DNA of 36,994 nt, taken from NCBI GenBank assembly GCA_000431775.1, contig FR888195.1, positions 22,177-59,170 of the forward strand, given 5' to 3'. The notes beneath the pieces are model-generated. The model worked only from the letters and a program-made list of their open reading frames with translations. It was not told the DNA's origin and made no database searches. Position 1 is the first letter of the stretch. The number at the start of each line of letters is the position of its first letter. A program made the position numbers and the translations under genes. Of this stretch, positions 1 to 7,535 are shown piece after piece. This DNA comes from Clostridium sp. CAG:413. GTDB taxonomy: Bacteria > Bacillota > Clostridia > Oscillospirales > Acutalibacteraceae.

Positions 1-367
1 AGAATGCCGAGGGGTTGAGCAGCTTTATGAAGAAGTTGTCGCTCTCAATGCCCGCGAGGCTGAGTATCCACGCCGTCAGAGTGGTGCCGATATTTGAGCC
101 CATTATAACGCCTATGGTCTGACCGAGCTGCATTATGCCGGAGTTTACGAGACCGACCAGCATGACCGTGACCGCCGAGGAGGATTGGATCGTGGCGGTT
201 ATCGCAATGCCGAGCAGCAGGGCTTTGAGCGGCTTGTCCGTCATTTTACGCAGGATTTTTTCCAGCTTGCCGCCCGCTATCTTCTCAAGACCGTTTGACA
301 TCGTGTGCATACCGAAGAGGAAGAACGCCAGGCCGCCGAGCAGGGTGAATATATTGAATATTGTCAT
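1..367 (-). CDS. Na/Pi cotransporter family protein (N-terminal part, runs off window)
   Basis: Reading the minus strand from the ATG at 367 gives 122 codons open to the window edge, so this is the N-terminus of a longer protein. The translation begins MTIFNIFTLLGGLAFFLFGM and shows the Na/Pi-cotransporter (PF02690, NptA-type) hallmarks: a hydrophobic N-terminal helix with GGLAFFLFGM, a QSSSA motif (residues 61-65) and a GSNIGTT motif (90-96). In this family the QSSS repeats form the ion and phosphate pathway, so the expected role is sodium-coupled phosphate (or related anion) transport in the cytoplasmic membrane. The start is fixed by GGAGG at 375-379, 7 nt upstream. A sigma-A type promoter lies at 419-446. 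The C-terminal half, including any PhoU-like domain, is outside the window. Confidence 0.9.
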   Translation of the reverse strand, partial: MTIFNIFTLLGGLAFFLFGMHTMSNGLEKIAGGKLEKILRKMTDKPLKALLLGIAITATIQSSSAVTVMLVGLVNSGIMQLGQTIGVIMGSNIGTTLTAWILSLAGIESDNFFIKLLNPSAF

Positions 368-418
368 CAGCTATCCTCCGAATAACGAAATTAAAGCCGT
401 GCTTTTCCAAAATTACTC

Positions 419-446
419 ATTATAACTATATAACAAGCACTGTCAA
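419..446 (-). promoter_or_regulatory. Sigma-A promoter of the Na/Pi cotransporter gene
   Basis: On the minus strand TTGACA (441-446) is followed after 16 nt by TATAAT (419-424). It sits about 50 nt upstream of the start codon at 367. Confidence 0.75.
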
Positions 447-572
447 ATTGCAAGCAAATTCACGGCATTTTTAATATTTCGTTAATTTGCCGACAAATGC
501 GGCGTGAAGTGAAAAAAATTTGCGAATTCTAACTCTTAACGCCGAATAGTATTGATCGAAGGGGGAGTAGCC

Positions 573-1442
573 GTGGTAATCAGATTTAAGAAGATATATG
601 CGCTTTTCATAGCGGCGGCGGTCGTGGCGGCGTCGTTCTCGGTCGGCACGATAGCGAGGCTCGCCGTGTATGCCGGCAGCGAAAAGGAATACGAATTGCC
701 GATAGTTATGTATCACCAGCTCACCAAGAAGCCGCAGCGGGCGGGCAGATATGTGCTTACGCTCGAGCAGTTTGAGAAGGATCTGATATATCTCAGAAAT
801 GCCGGTTGCAAGAGCATAACCCTCGCCGAGCTGCTTGATTTCTATGACGGCAAGGGCACTCTGCCCGATAAGCCCGTGATGATAACCTTTGACGACGGTA
901 ACGAAACGCTGCTTGAATACGCCCTGCCGCTGCTGGAGAAATACGGCTTCACGGCTATCGGATTCGTCATAGGCTCGTCGACAGATACATATACAAAGCA
1001 GGACGACCACAATCTGAATTATTCAAATCTCAATTGGCCTGAGGTGCGGCAGCTCTGTGAGGGCGGCGTGATAGATATCCAGAGCCACACCTACGATTTA
1101 CACAAGAATACCTCGTCAAGAAGCGGGGCTGCGAAGAAAAAAAGTGAGTCGGAGGAGGAATATGCTGAATTTTTGAGCGCAGATGCGGCAAAAATGAAAG
1201 AGGCGATGCTGAAGAACGCGGGCAAAGAGCCGTGCGCCGTAGCTTATCCCTTCGGCAGCTTCAGCAAATGCACCGCCCGCATAATGAAGGACTGCGGCAT
1301 GAGGGCGGCCTTCACCTGCGAGGAGCGGGTGAATGCAATTAAAAAAAGCGAGCCCGAAAAGCTCTTCGGGCTCGGCAGATATAACAGACCAAACGGTATA
1401 AGCTCTGAGAGCTTCTTCAAGAAAATGGGAATCGTCAGTTGA
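573..1442 (+). CDS. Secreted or membrane-anchored polysaccharide deacetylase (CE4, NodB-like)
   Basis: This is a 289-aa protein. The GTG at 573 is chosen because GGGGGAG (561-567) sits 5 nt upstream; an in-frame TTG at 552 has no such site. Residues 6-30 form a hydrophobic signal peptide or N-terminal anchor. The NodB/CE4 fold follows. Motif 1, TFDDG, lies at residues 105-109 (catalytic and metal-binding Asp107-Asp108). Motif 2, SHTYDLH, supplies the metal-binding His172 and His177. A later YPFG segment matches the family's substrate-groove motif. Members remove N- or O-acetyl groups from extracellular polysaccharides (peptidoglycan, chitin-like or xylan substrates); the substrate here cannot be told. 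The 3' end overlaps the convergent aminotransferase gene by 8 bp. No convincing promoter was seen upstream. Confidence 0.88.
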   Translation: MVIRFKKIYALFIAAAVVAASFSVGTIARLAVYAGSEKEYELPIVMYHQLTKKPQRAGRYVLTLEQFEKDLIYLRNAGCKSITLAELLDFYDGKGTLPDKPVMITFDDGNETLLEYALPLLEKYGFTAIGFVIGSSTDTYTKQDDHNLNYSNLNWPEVRQLCEGGVIDIQSHTYDLHKNTSSRSGAAKKKSESEEEYAEFLSADAAKMKEAMLKNAGKEPCAVAYPFGSFSKCTARIMKDCGMRAAFTCEERVNAIKKSEPEKLFGLGRYNRPNGISSESFFKKMGIVS

Positions 1443-2700
1443 GCTTTTTCTCAACAGCAGAGATCTCAACGCATAAGCAGAGTATCTCGACCGCCTTGCA
1501 GAGTTCGTCCCTTGACGGGAAGGTGGGGGCAATGCGGATGTTCTTGTCCTCGGGGTCTTTACCGTAGGGGTAGGTAGCGCCCGCACCCGTGAGGGTCACG
1601 CCTGCTTCTTTGCAGAGCTGCACAGTCCTCTTGGCGCAGCCGGGGTAAACGTCAAGGCTGATGAAATAGCCGCCGTTCGGCTTAGTCCAGGCGGCAATGC
1701 CCTTGCCCGCAAGATGCTTGTCAAAGGCGCTGAGCACCGAGTCGAATTTCGGGCGCAGTATCTCGGCATGGCGGAGCATATGGCGCTCGATACCGGCTTT
1801 GTCGACGAAGAATGCGGCGTGGCGCTTCTCGTTGAGCTTGTCGTATCCTATCGTCTGGATGGTCATTCTCTTTTTGACGGCGGCGATATTCGCGTCGGAG
1901 GCCGCAAGAGCCGCAACTCCCGAGCCGGGATAGGTTATCTTTGAAGTCGAGCAGACCTCGATGAAATTATCCTCCGTGCCGTATTCGGCGGCAGCTTCAA
2001 AAATATTCATCAGGCTGTCGTGAGTGTCGTAAATGTGGTGAACGCAGTAGGCGTTATCCCAAATAACTCTGAAATCCCTTGCGGCGGGCTTGAGTGCGGC
2101 AAAGCGGCGCACCGTCTCCTCCGAATAGGTGTAGCCTGTAGGGTTTGAATACATCGGCACGCAGATTATACCCTTGACCTTCTCGTCCTTAACCAGCTCC
2201 TCGATCATAGTCATGTCGGGGCCGTTCTCGTCCGAGGGGATATTTATCATCTCGATGCCGAAGTGCTCGAGAATGCCGAAGTGCCTGTCGTAGCCGGGCA
2301 CGGGGCAGAGGAATTTAATTCCCTCCTGAGCGCACCAAGGCTCTGCGCCTGCGCCGAACATCATGCATTGGGAGACATAGTCATACATAACATTGAGGCT
2401 GGAGTTGCCGAAGATTATCAGGTTCTTTGCCTCAACGCCGAGGATCTCGGCAAATATTGATTTGCATTCGGGGATGCCGTCAAGGCCGCCGTAATTGCGG
2501 ATATCCATGCCGTCATCGGCTTTAAAGTCGCCGAGGAGGTCGGGGTCAAGCATCTCGGCGGACAGCTCAAGCTGAGCCGGTGCGGGCTTGCCTCTCGCCA
2601 TGTTGAGCGAAAGCCCGAGTGCTTTATAAGCGTCGTATTCTTTATTGAGTGTCGCAAGCCTCTCGGTGAGCTGCTCACGGGTTGCGTTTGCTATGTTCAT
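1435..2700 (-). CDS. PLP-dependent aminotransferase, aspartate aminotransferase-like (PF12897 type)
   Basis: This is a 421-aa protein of the fold-type I aminotransferases. The N-terminus has the LNMARGKPAPAQLELS stretch (residues 32-47) typical of the PF12897 aspartate aminotransferase subgroup. The PLP pocket is complete: VIWDNAY (212-218, with Asp215 for the pyridine nitrogen) and STSKITYPGSG (251-261) with Lys254 as the Schiff-base lysine. A likely role is transfer of the amino group from aspartate or a related amino acid to 2-oxoglutarate in the cytoplasm; exact specificity is not readable. The start ATG at 2700 is preceded by a GGAGG-like site (revcomp of 2709-2713), and a promoter lies at 2739-2767. 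The last 8 bp overlap the end of the convergent deacetylase gene, with no terminator between them. Confidence 0.88.
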   Translation of the reverse strand: MNIANATREQLTERLATLNKEYDAYKALGLSLNMARGKPAPAQLELSAEMLDPDLLGDFKADDGMDIRNYGGLDGIPECKSIFAEILGVEAKNLIIFGNSSLNVMYDYVSQCMMFGAGAEPWCAQEGIKFLCPVPGYDRHFGILEHFGIEMINIPSDENGPDMTMIEELVKDEKVKGIICVPMYSNPTGYTYSEETVRRFAALKPAARDFRVIWDNAYCVHHIYDTHDSLMNIFEAAAEYGTEDNFIEVCSTSKITYPGSGVAALAASDANIAAVKKRMTIQTIGYDKLNEKRHAAFFVDKAGIERHMLRHAEILRPKFDSVLSAFDKHLAGKGIAAWTKPNGGYFISLDVYPGCAKRTVQLCKEAGVTLTGAGATYPYGKDPEDKNIRIAPTFPSRDELCKAVEILCLCVEISAVEKKLN

Positions 2701-2738
2701 GACGAATACCTCCGTTTGTTTGGATTGTTAACTGCTAT

Positions 2739-2767
2739 ATTTTATACTATTTTCTTATGATTTGCAA
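2739..2767 (-). promoter_or_regulatory. Promoter of the aminotransferase gene
   Basis: On the minus strand TTGCAA (2762-2767) and TAAAAT (2739-2744) are separated by 17 nt, about 40 nt upstream of the start codon. Confidence 0.6.
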
Positions 2768-2861
2768 GCCTTATTTTACAATCTTGCAAAAAATATCCCT
2801 ATTCGCCTAAAACCCAGCCTCTTTTGCAATAAAAAAGAGCAAATGAGCCAAAAAGATATGG

Positions 2862-2910
2862 AACAGGAGCCGCAACGGCATTTCGTATGAAAGCTGATGC
2901 GGCTCCTGTT
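2862..2910. terminator. Inverted repeat, probable terminator of the aconitase X operon
   Basis: A perfect 13-bp inverted repeat (2862-2874 with 2898-2910) encloses a 23-nt loop and lies just beyond the stop of the small AcnX subunit (2932). On the plus strand it runs straight into a T tract. On the minus strand a T5 run follows only after about 8 nt, so the direction in which it works best is uncertain. Confidence 0.6.
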
Positions 2911-2931
2911 TTTGCTGTTGTGATTGATCGT

Positions 2932-3372
2932 TTATTCTACCGTTACGGTGCCGTCGGGTTCAACGGTCACTTTCATGCCGTCCTTAACATAATTAAGGAA
3001 TTCCTCGCCGAGGCAGTCGACCGTGGGCATCGGCTCGTCGGTCCAAACTGCGGAGAGGATAGCGCCGGCAGCGGCAAGGGAGTCGATGTGCTCCGAGAAG
3101 AGCATACAGGCGGGAGTTCTGTCCATTGACTTGGCGCAGTAGAGCACCATGCCGCCGGTGGTGGAGCCGATGGTCTGGGGCAGGCAGAGAGCCGTGCCGA
3201 CCATGGGCTTGCCGTAGATATCGGTGTTATTCTGATCGCCGCACTTCGCAGTCTTATCGCCGAACTGAAGGCTTGCCTGGAAGGAAGCAAGGGTGTTGAA
3301 GCCGCCGTGAGAGACGAGGGCGGGGGCGGTGCATGAGCCTGCGACTACAGGGCGTCCTTTGAACTTTTTCAT
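2932..3372 (-). CDS. Aconitase X small (swivel) subunit, DUF126 family
   Basis: This 146-aa protein corresponds to the mobile swivel domain of aconitase X (PF01989), encoded separately as in type II AcnX. The family pattern is visible: GSCTAPALVSHGGFN near the N-terminus, a DIYGKPMVG turn and LPQTIGSTTGG, whose Ser-containing GST loop approaches the substrate in aconitase-type enzymes. It begins 1 nt after the stop codon of the large subunit. Its ribosome-binding site (AAGGAGG) lies inside the end of that gene, implying coupled translation and a 1:1 complex. AcnX enzymes dehydrate small hydroxyacids or hydroxy-imino acids; known examples are cis-3-hydroxy-L-proline dehydratase in bacteria and phosphomevalonate dehydratase in archaea. 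Which reaction applies here is not decided by the sequence. Confidence 0.88.
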   Translation of the reverse strand: MKKFKGRPVVAGSCTAPALVSHGGFNTLASFQASLQFGDKTAKCGDQNNTDIYGKPMVGTALCLPQTIGSTTGGMVLYCAKSMDRTPACMLFSEHIDSLAAAGAILSAVWTDEPMPTVDCLGEEFLNYVKDGMKVTVEPDGTVTVE

Positions 3373-3373
3373 C

Positions 3374-4660
3374 TTACTTTACCTCCTTCGTGATGATGCC
3401 GAGTATTTCGTCGCTCGTGTAGTAACGGGCGGTGGTGTAGGTTCTGAGCTTGTTGGAATTTGTGATGACGGGCATCTTCTTGCAAAGAGGATTATTCATA
3501 TACATGAGCGGGCATATGTAGCTGAGCACAACGCCGGTCGCCTTGAGCTTTGCGGCGTACTCGGTCTTGTTGAATTCCTCGATAACGCCGGGTGCTGCGG
3601 TGAAGACGGTAGGCACGGAGACCTTGCTCAGGCCGTTCTTCTTAAGCTCGGCGGTGACATTGTCGGTCCACTCGATGAGCTGCGCTCTGGAGAGATGCGG
3701 GCAGCCGACGAAGCAGAGCTTCGGCTTCGCATTTTTATCTTTCCACATGATGGGGTAATTTGCCTTGACTCTCTCAAGCTCGGCGTCGTCGATAACATAG
3801 GTCTTTGCGCCCTCTGCGATGAGAGCTTCACCCTGCTCGACTGCCTCGGGGGTGAGGTTGGCGATGTGATAGAGACCGACTGCGCCGTTGGAGGCGGTAG
3901 CGGCGCCGAAATCCTTGAGGTAAGCGGTGGCGTCGCCGTCAAGCTCGGTGCCGATCCACTTGTCAAGACCCTTGACATAGGGCACATCTTCCATGACCTT
4001 CATGCCGATAGCGGAGCCGAGTATCTGAGCCTCGGGCTTCTTGGTGGTCTTTATTTCGACTACCCATGTAGCCTTTCTGCCCTCGTCAGTCAGCAGACCG
4101 AAGTAGGGGACGAAGCCGACGATGGAGCCGAAAAGCTCGATTATGCCGGAGTTTCTGTTGCAGCGCGCGCCGAGGACTGAGTTTGCATAAACAACTGCCG
4201 AGGACTCTGCCCATGAGAGAACGTCGCCCTTTGCGGGCTTGTTGCCGACCTCATCCATGTAGCAGGTGCAGGTGTAGGACTTGCTGTCAAGCAGGCCGAG
4301 CTTTGTGAGCTGGGCGTCGTAGCTGTCCTGCATCGAATACATGAACTTGTTGAAAACGAGCTTCTGGAGCAGGTTTGCGGGCACCTTGGGGTCAAGGGGC
4401 TTGGGGTCAACGGTGAATTTCTGGCCGGAGAGTGCGCCGCCGGCGATGAGCTGATCCATCAGGTCGTAGACGGGCTTCATGACCTTCAGGCCGAAGCTGG
4501 TGACGAGATGACCCATCTTGCTCGTTACGGGCACCATCTTGGTCGCACCGAAAGCGTCGCCGTACATAACGAGGGTCTTCATGACCTTCGCCATCGCTTC
4601 GCCCTTGGAGCCGTTGAGGATGTCAAGCTCTTCTTGGGTAAGATTCATTTTGTAATCCAT
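3374..4660 (-). CDS. Aconitase X catalytic (large) subunit, DUF521 family
   Basis: This is a 428-aa protein starting at the ATG at 4660 (MDYKMNLTQEELDIL). MNLTQEELDILNG is the standard AcnX N-terminus. A longer frame back to 4771 is rejected because the promoter's transcription start falls at about 4768. Conserved AcnX blocks follow: KMGHLVTSFGLK, the CYMDEVGN and LGARCNRNSG segments, and KLCFVGCPHLS and CPLMYMNNPLC. The cysteines in these segments are the candidates for holding the Fe-S cluster. With the adjacent swivel subunit it should form a cytoplasmic, oxygen-sensitive dehydratase. No mevalonate-pathway, proline-reductase or hydroxyproline genes are next to it, so cis-3-hydroxyproline dehydration is only the best guess from family knowledge. 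An ATG at 4648 is an alternative start. Confidence 0.88.
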   Translation of the reverse strand: MDYKMNLTQEELDILNGSKGEAMAKVMKTLVMYGDAFGATKMVPVTSKMGHLVTSFGLKVMKPVYDLMDQLIAGGALSGQKFTVDPKPLDPKVPANLLQKLVFNKFMYSMQDSYDAQLTKLGLLDSKSYTCTCYMDEVGNKPAKGDVLSWAESSAVVYANSVLGARCNRNSGIIELFGSIVGFVPYFGLLTDEGRKATWVVEIKTTKKPEAQILGSAIGMKVMEDVPYVKGLDKWIGTELDGDATAYLKDFGAATASNGAVGLYHIANLTPEAVEQGEALIAEGAKTYVIDDAELERVKANYPIMWKDKNAKPKLCFVGCPHLSRAQLIEWTDNVTAELKKNGLSKVSVPTVFTAAPGVIEEFNKTEYAAKLKATGVVLSYICPLMYMNNPLCKKMPVITNSNKLRTYTTARYYTSDEILGIITKEVK

Positions 4661-4774
4661 TTTTGAATTCCAACCTTTCAAAATTAGAGTGAAAGAGTGA
4701 GTTTCGGCCGGTCGATATGCCGCTCGCGCTGCCTTGACGGCACATAAGACCCGCCGATTAAATTTTTTCAATTA

Positions 4775-4808
4775 ATTGTAACATTTTATTGAAGTGAATT
4801 CAATAAAA
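4775..4808 (-). promoter_or_regulatory. Promoter of the acnX operon with an overlapping operator-like inverted repeat
   Basis: On the minus strand TTGAAT (4798-4803) and TACAAT (4775-4780) are 17 nt apart. A perfect 10-bp inverted repeat (4784-4793 and 4799-4808, 5-nt spacer) covers the -35 box and most of the spacer, a usual place for a repressor site. The predicted 5' untranslated leader is about 108 nt. Confidence 0.65.
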
Positions 4809-4854
4809 AACTCTAAAAAACCGAGTTTTTTCATCAAAAATCCGATTTGATTAG

Positions 4855-4885
4855 ATAAAAGCCGCCGTGCACGGGGCGCGGCGGC
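4855..4885 (-). terminator. Rho-independent terminator of the PHP-domain gene
   Basis: A GC-rich hairpin (GCCGCCG arm at 4861-4867 pairing with CGGCGGC at 4879-4885) is followed on the minus strand by a TTTTATC run. It lies just past the stop at 4897. Confidence 0.75.
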
Positions 4886-4896
4886 CGATAAACCGA

Positions 4897-6423
4897 TTAT
4901 TTGCCTGCGAGCTTAAAGATAAGACCGAGCGGCAGGATTATTTCGAGGATTCTGACGGGAGTGTCGCAGATGAGTGATGCGATAGTGCCGAAATCATAGA
5001 AGTGACCCTCATCCTCGGGTGCGGGTGCGCCGTCATAGCTGAGCAGGAAGGGCTCGACATAGAGGATGCCGCCCGCGCCGAATACCTCGGCTCTGACATA
5101 GCTGCCTATCTCGTCGGAGTGATCGTTGAGGTCGAGCTTGTTGCCGACGTGGATGACTTTGCCGTCTGCTATCCAGTGAACGGTGAGGGCGTTTTCGGCA
5201 GTCACGGTGATGGTGTCGGCGGTGTTGTCAACGATGATATTCGTTACCTTCGGGGCAACGGTGCCGTCCTCGACTTTATATTGATCCTTCTGCTTGCCGT
5301 TCTCTATCTGAGCGGCGATATTTTTAACTGCCTCGCTCAGCTTGCCGGCAACCCTCGACGCCTCGAGGCTTTTGATCACACGTACCTCCTCATAAAGCTG
5401 AACCAATTCGTCATAGTTGCCGATATACTTGCTCGCCGCAAAGAACTGACCGCTCTCAAGGCTCTTTTTGAGCGCCGCGGAGGTCTTCTCGGGCATGAGC
5501 GCAAGTACATAGCCGGAGTCGACGATGTCAAGGTTATGAGAGTCGGTGGAGGCAATACCGAGCACGTTTCTGCCGGTGGGGGTGACCTTTTGAAGCAGGA
5601 TATCCCAGAGCTTCCTGTCGAAGCGAGTCCTGTAGTCGCCCTTGCTGTTGACGTCGATACCGATGCAGGTGCCGTATGTCCTGAGCAGGTGGGCGAATTT
5701 GTTTATCTTGTAGTTATACATGGGATTCTCGGCGTTATAGGCGTCGGCAGTGTAAAGCTCATCGCGGGCGTTGCTGTATTCGCCGGGGTGATTGATAACC
5801 GAGAGACCGCCGAGCTTGTCGACATTGCTTATCGGGCGCTCATAGTTGCTTGTGCCGCCGATGACCTTGTGACCGTAATCGACAAACCATGAGTTGACGT
5901 GAGCGTTGTTAAAGGAGGTGGGGTTATTTTCAACGCCGTAGGGCACGCGCAGCATGGTCTGACCGTCTGTGCCGTCGGCAAGGGTCTGCTGATAATATTC
6001 GTCGCCGCCCTGCTTGAATACCTTATAGGCGTTGCCGTTCTCGGCGGTACCGCTTTCGTCAAGGAGGGAGGAATCGATTCTCTTCTTTCTGACAAGGCTG
6101 ACGAGCTTCATGACATCCCAGTGATCCTGCTCGGTGTAGCCGTAGCTGACGGAGCCGTGATCGGTTATCGCCATGATATCGAAGCCCAGCTCATAGTGGC
6201 GCTCGACCATTTCGGGCAGGGTGTAGCCGCCGTCGCTGAAGAGCGTGTGGCTGTGAAGGTCGGTCTTATACTGATGATAGGAGTCGAAATCGACGCCTGC
6301 GTAAGGGTTGCTGATAGTGTAATCAATTCTGCTTTCATCGCCCTCTGCAAAAGCGCAGGGAGCAAAGGATAAAAGCATCGCCGCCGTAAGGAGGACGGCA
6401 AGGATCTTTTTGCTGTTTTTCAT
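4897..6423 (-). CDS. Secreted PHP-domain phosphoesterase-like protein
   Basis: This is a 508-aa protein. It has a classical signal peptide (KK then a hydrophobic core, ending CAFA at about residue 26) and then a PHP metal-dependent hydrolase domain. Metal ligands are readable: DLHSHTLFSDG (His57, His59, Asp64), ITDHG (Asp88-His89), VINHPGEYSN (His212) and GIASTDSHN (Asp294, His296). A beta-rich C-terminal part follows (about 390-470). The last 35 residues are hydrophobic and end in a lysine-containing tail (KLAGK), so the protein may be anchored after export. PHP domains hydrolyse phosphoesters; the substrate of this secreted form is unknown. The gene is monocistronic, with its own promoter (6452-6480) and terminator (4855-4885). 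Confidence 0.85.
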   Translation of the reverse strand: MKNSKKILAVLLTAAMLLSFAPCAFAEGDESRIDYTISNPYAGVDFDSYHQYKTDLHSHTLFSDGGYTLPEMVERHYELGFDIMAITDHGSVSYGYTEQDHWDVMKLVSLVRKKRIDSSLLDESGTAENGNAYKVFKQGGDEYYQQTLADGTDGQTMLRVPYGVENNPTSFNNAHVNSWFVDYGHKVIGGTSNYERPISNVDKLGGLSVINHPGEYSNARDELYTADAYNAENPMYNYKINKFAHLLRTYGTCIGIDVNSKGDYRTRFDRKLWDILLQKVTPTGRNVLGIASTDSHNLDIVDSGYVLALMPEKTSAALKKSLESGQFFAASKYIGNYDELVQLYEEVRVIKSLEASRVAGKLSEAVKNIAAQIENGKQKDQYKVEDGTVAPKVTNIIVDNTADTITVTAENALTVHWIADGKVIHVGNKLDLNDHSDEIGSYVRAEVFGAGGILYVEPFLLSYDGAPAPEDEGHFYDFGTIASLICDTPVRILEIILPLGLIFKLAGK

Positions 6424-6451
6424 GTTATAGCCTCCACTGAATTTTTAAACA

Positions 6452-6480
6452 ATTATAACAAATTCTTTTCGATTTGTAAA
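6452..6480 (-). promoter_or_regulatory. Promoter of the PHP-domain gene
   Basis: On the minus strand TTTACA (6475-6480) and a perfect TATAAT (6452-6457) are separated by 17 nt, about 29 nt upstream of the start codon. Confidence 0.8.
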
Positions 6481-6552
6481 GGCTGATTGTCGGAAACAGA
6501 CAAAAATATTAAAAAATATTCAATTTTAAATTAAAAAACCTTAATGTAATAT

Positions 6553-6581
6553 TTGCTATTTTGTGAACAGTGTGATAAAAT
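6553..6581 (+). promoter_or_regulatory. Promoter of the propeller-like gene at 6614
   Basis: TTGCTA (6553-6558) and TAAAAT (6576-6581) are 17 nt apart. Their position fits transcription of the gene starting at 6614. This promoter is divergent from the one at 6452-6480. Confidence 0.6.
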
Positions 6582-6613
6582 AACACATATAAAATTCCGA
6601 TTGGAGGTAACCG

Positions 6614-7483
6614 ATGACGCTTTTCAGCAGGATACGCGCACTGATAATGCTGCCGCTTTGGCTCATCTGCCTTTTGGTCGGCCCGAGGGCGCAAAGTACC
6701 CCCGGCGTTGAGCTTGTTTCGCAGGATCTCGTCGTGCTCGGTGAAGCCTTCACCGCAGGGCAGGGGATCACCACCGACGGCGAGTATTATTATACCAGCG
6801 GAGCGATAACCGCTATAAATACCACGGCGCTTGCAAAGAGGACTCTTGACGGCATGACCACCGTAAAGGTGCGGCTCAATCCCTTGCCCGATAAATGCAG
6901 GGAAAGGGGCAATAATCATATCGGCGGCATAAGCGCATATAACGGAAAAATATATGCCTCCGTCGAGGGCGGCGGCGAGTGCAAGGCGTGCATAGTCGTT
7001 TTTGACTGCAATACCCTTGAGCCTACAGGCGAGATATACGACCTGCCGAACGAGCTTTACGACGACGGCATCCCGTGGCTCGCCGTTGATGGCAATACGG
7101 GGCTGCTCTATGCCTCGGGCTGGTCGCACAAAAAAGAGATCAGGGTGTACGATGTCAACGACGGTATGCGTTTTGTAAAGGAGATCACCGTCACCGGCAT
7201 GGAGGATATCCATCGCATACAAGGCGGCGAATTTTGTAACGGCACTCTCTATCTCTCAAGCGACACCGGCGAAGAGAGAGACGGCAAATGGACAAAAAAT
7301 ATCCTGAGCGTCAACGTCGGGACGGGCGAAACCAAGATAGCGTTTGAGCGAAACGTCGGCAGAGATAAGGTCGAGGCCGAGGGGCTTACCTTCCTCGCGA
7401 CCGAGGACGGCGCAAATATGCATGTGCTCGACTACGATAAGCTGATCGGTCTTTATGTTCATCACTACAAGGTCGATGTCTGA
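6614..7483 (+). CDS. Secreted or anchored beta-propeller-like protein of unknown function
   Basis: This is a 289-aa protein. GGAGG at 6603-6607 supports the ATG at 6614. Residues 1-27 look like a signal peptide or N-terminal anchor (two Arg, then LIMLPLWLICLLVG). The rest is a chain of short beta-rich repeats of the type GxxYYTSG, GGISAYNGKIYAS, LAVDGNTGLLYASGW and GGEFCNGTLYLSSD. This spacing resembles a single-chain beta-propeller of the quinoprotein or SMP-30/NHL sort, though I cannot name a family. No catalytic motif is evident. It lies upstream of, and on the same strand as, the broken alpha/beta-hydrolase gene, 52 nt away, so the two may be co-transcribed. Confidence 0.7.
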   Translation: MTLFSRIRALIMLPLWLICLLVGPRAQSTPGVELVSQDLVVLGEAFTAGQGITTDGEYYYTSGAITAINTTALAKRTLDGMTTVKVRLNPLPDKCRERGNNHIGGISAYNGKIYASVEGGGECKACIVVFDCNTLEPTGEIYDLPNELYDDGIPWLAVDGNTGLLYASGWSHKKEIRVYDVNDGMRFVKEITVTGMEDIHRIQGGEFCNGTLYLSSDTGEERDGKWTKNILSVNVGTGETKIAFERNVGRDKVEAEGLTFLATEDGANMHVLDYDKLIGLYVHHYKVDV

Positions 7484-7535
7484 TCTGCAAGTATTTTAAC
7501 GGGCGAATGCCCGAAGGAAAGGAAGATATATACTA

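Noticed and set aside
3329..4180. Long plus-strand open frame of 283 codons opposite the aconitase X genes
   Set aside because: It is antisense to two well-supported genes, has no ribosome-binding site and shows no family pattern; it is a by-product of GC-rich codon usage.
4661..4771. N-terminal extension of the aconitase X large subunit to an ATG at 4771
   Set aside because: The predicted transcription start (about 4768) lies downstream of that ATG, and AcnX proteins begin with MNLTQEEL-like sequence.
5002..5892. Plus-strand open frame of 296 codons opposite the PHP gene
   Set aside because: The opposite strand has a signal peptide and all PHP metal ligands; the Val/Ala/Asp-rich plus-strand frame is a shadow.
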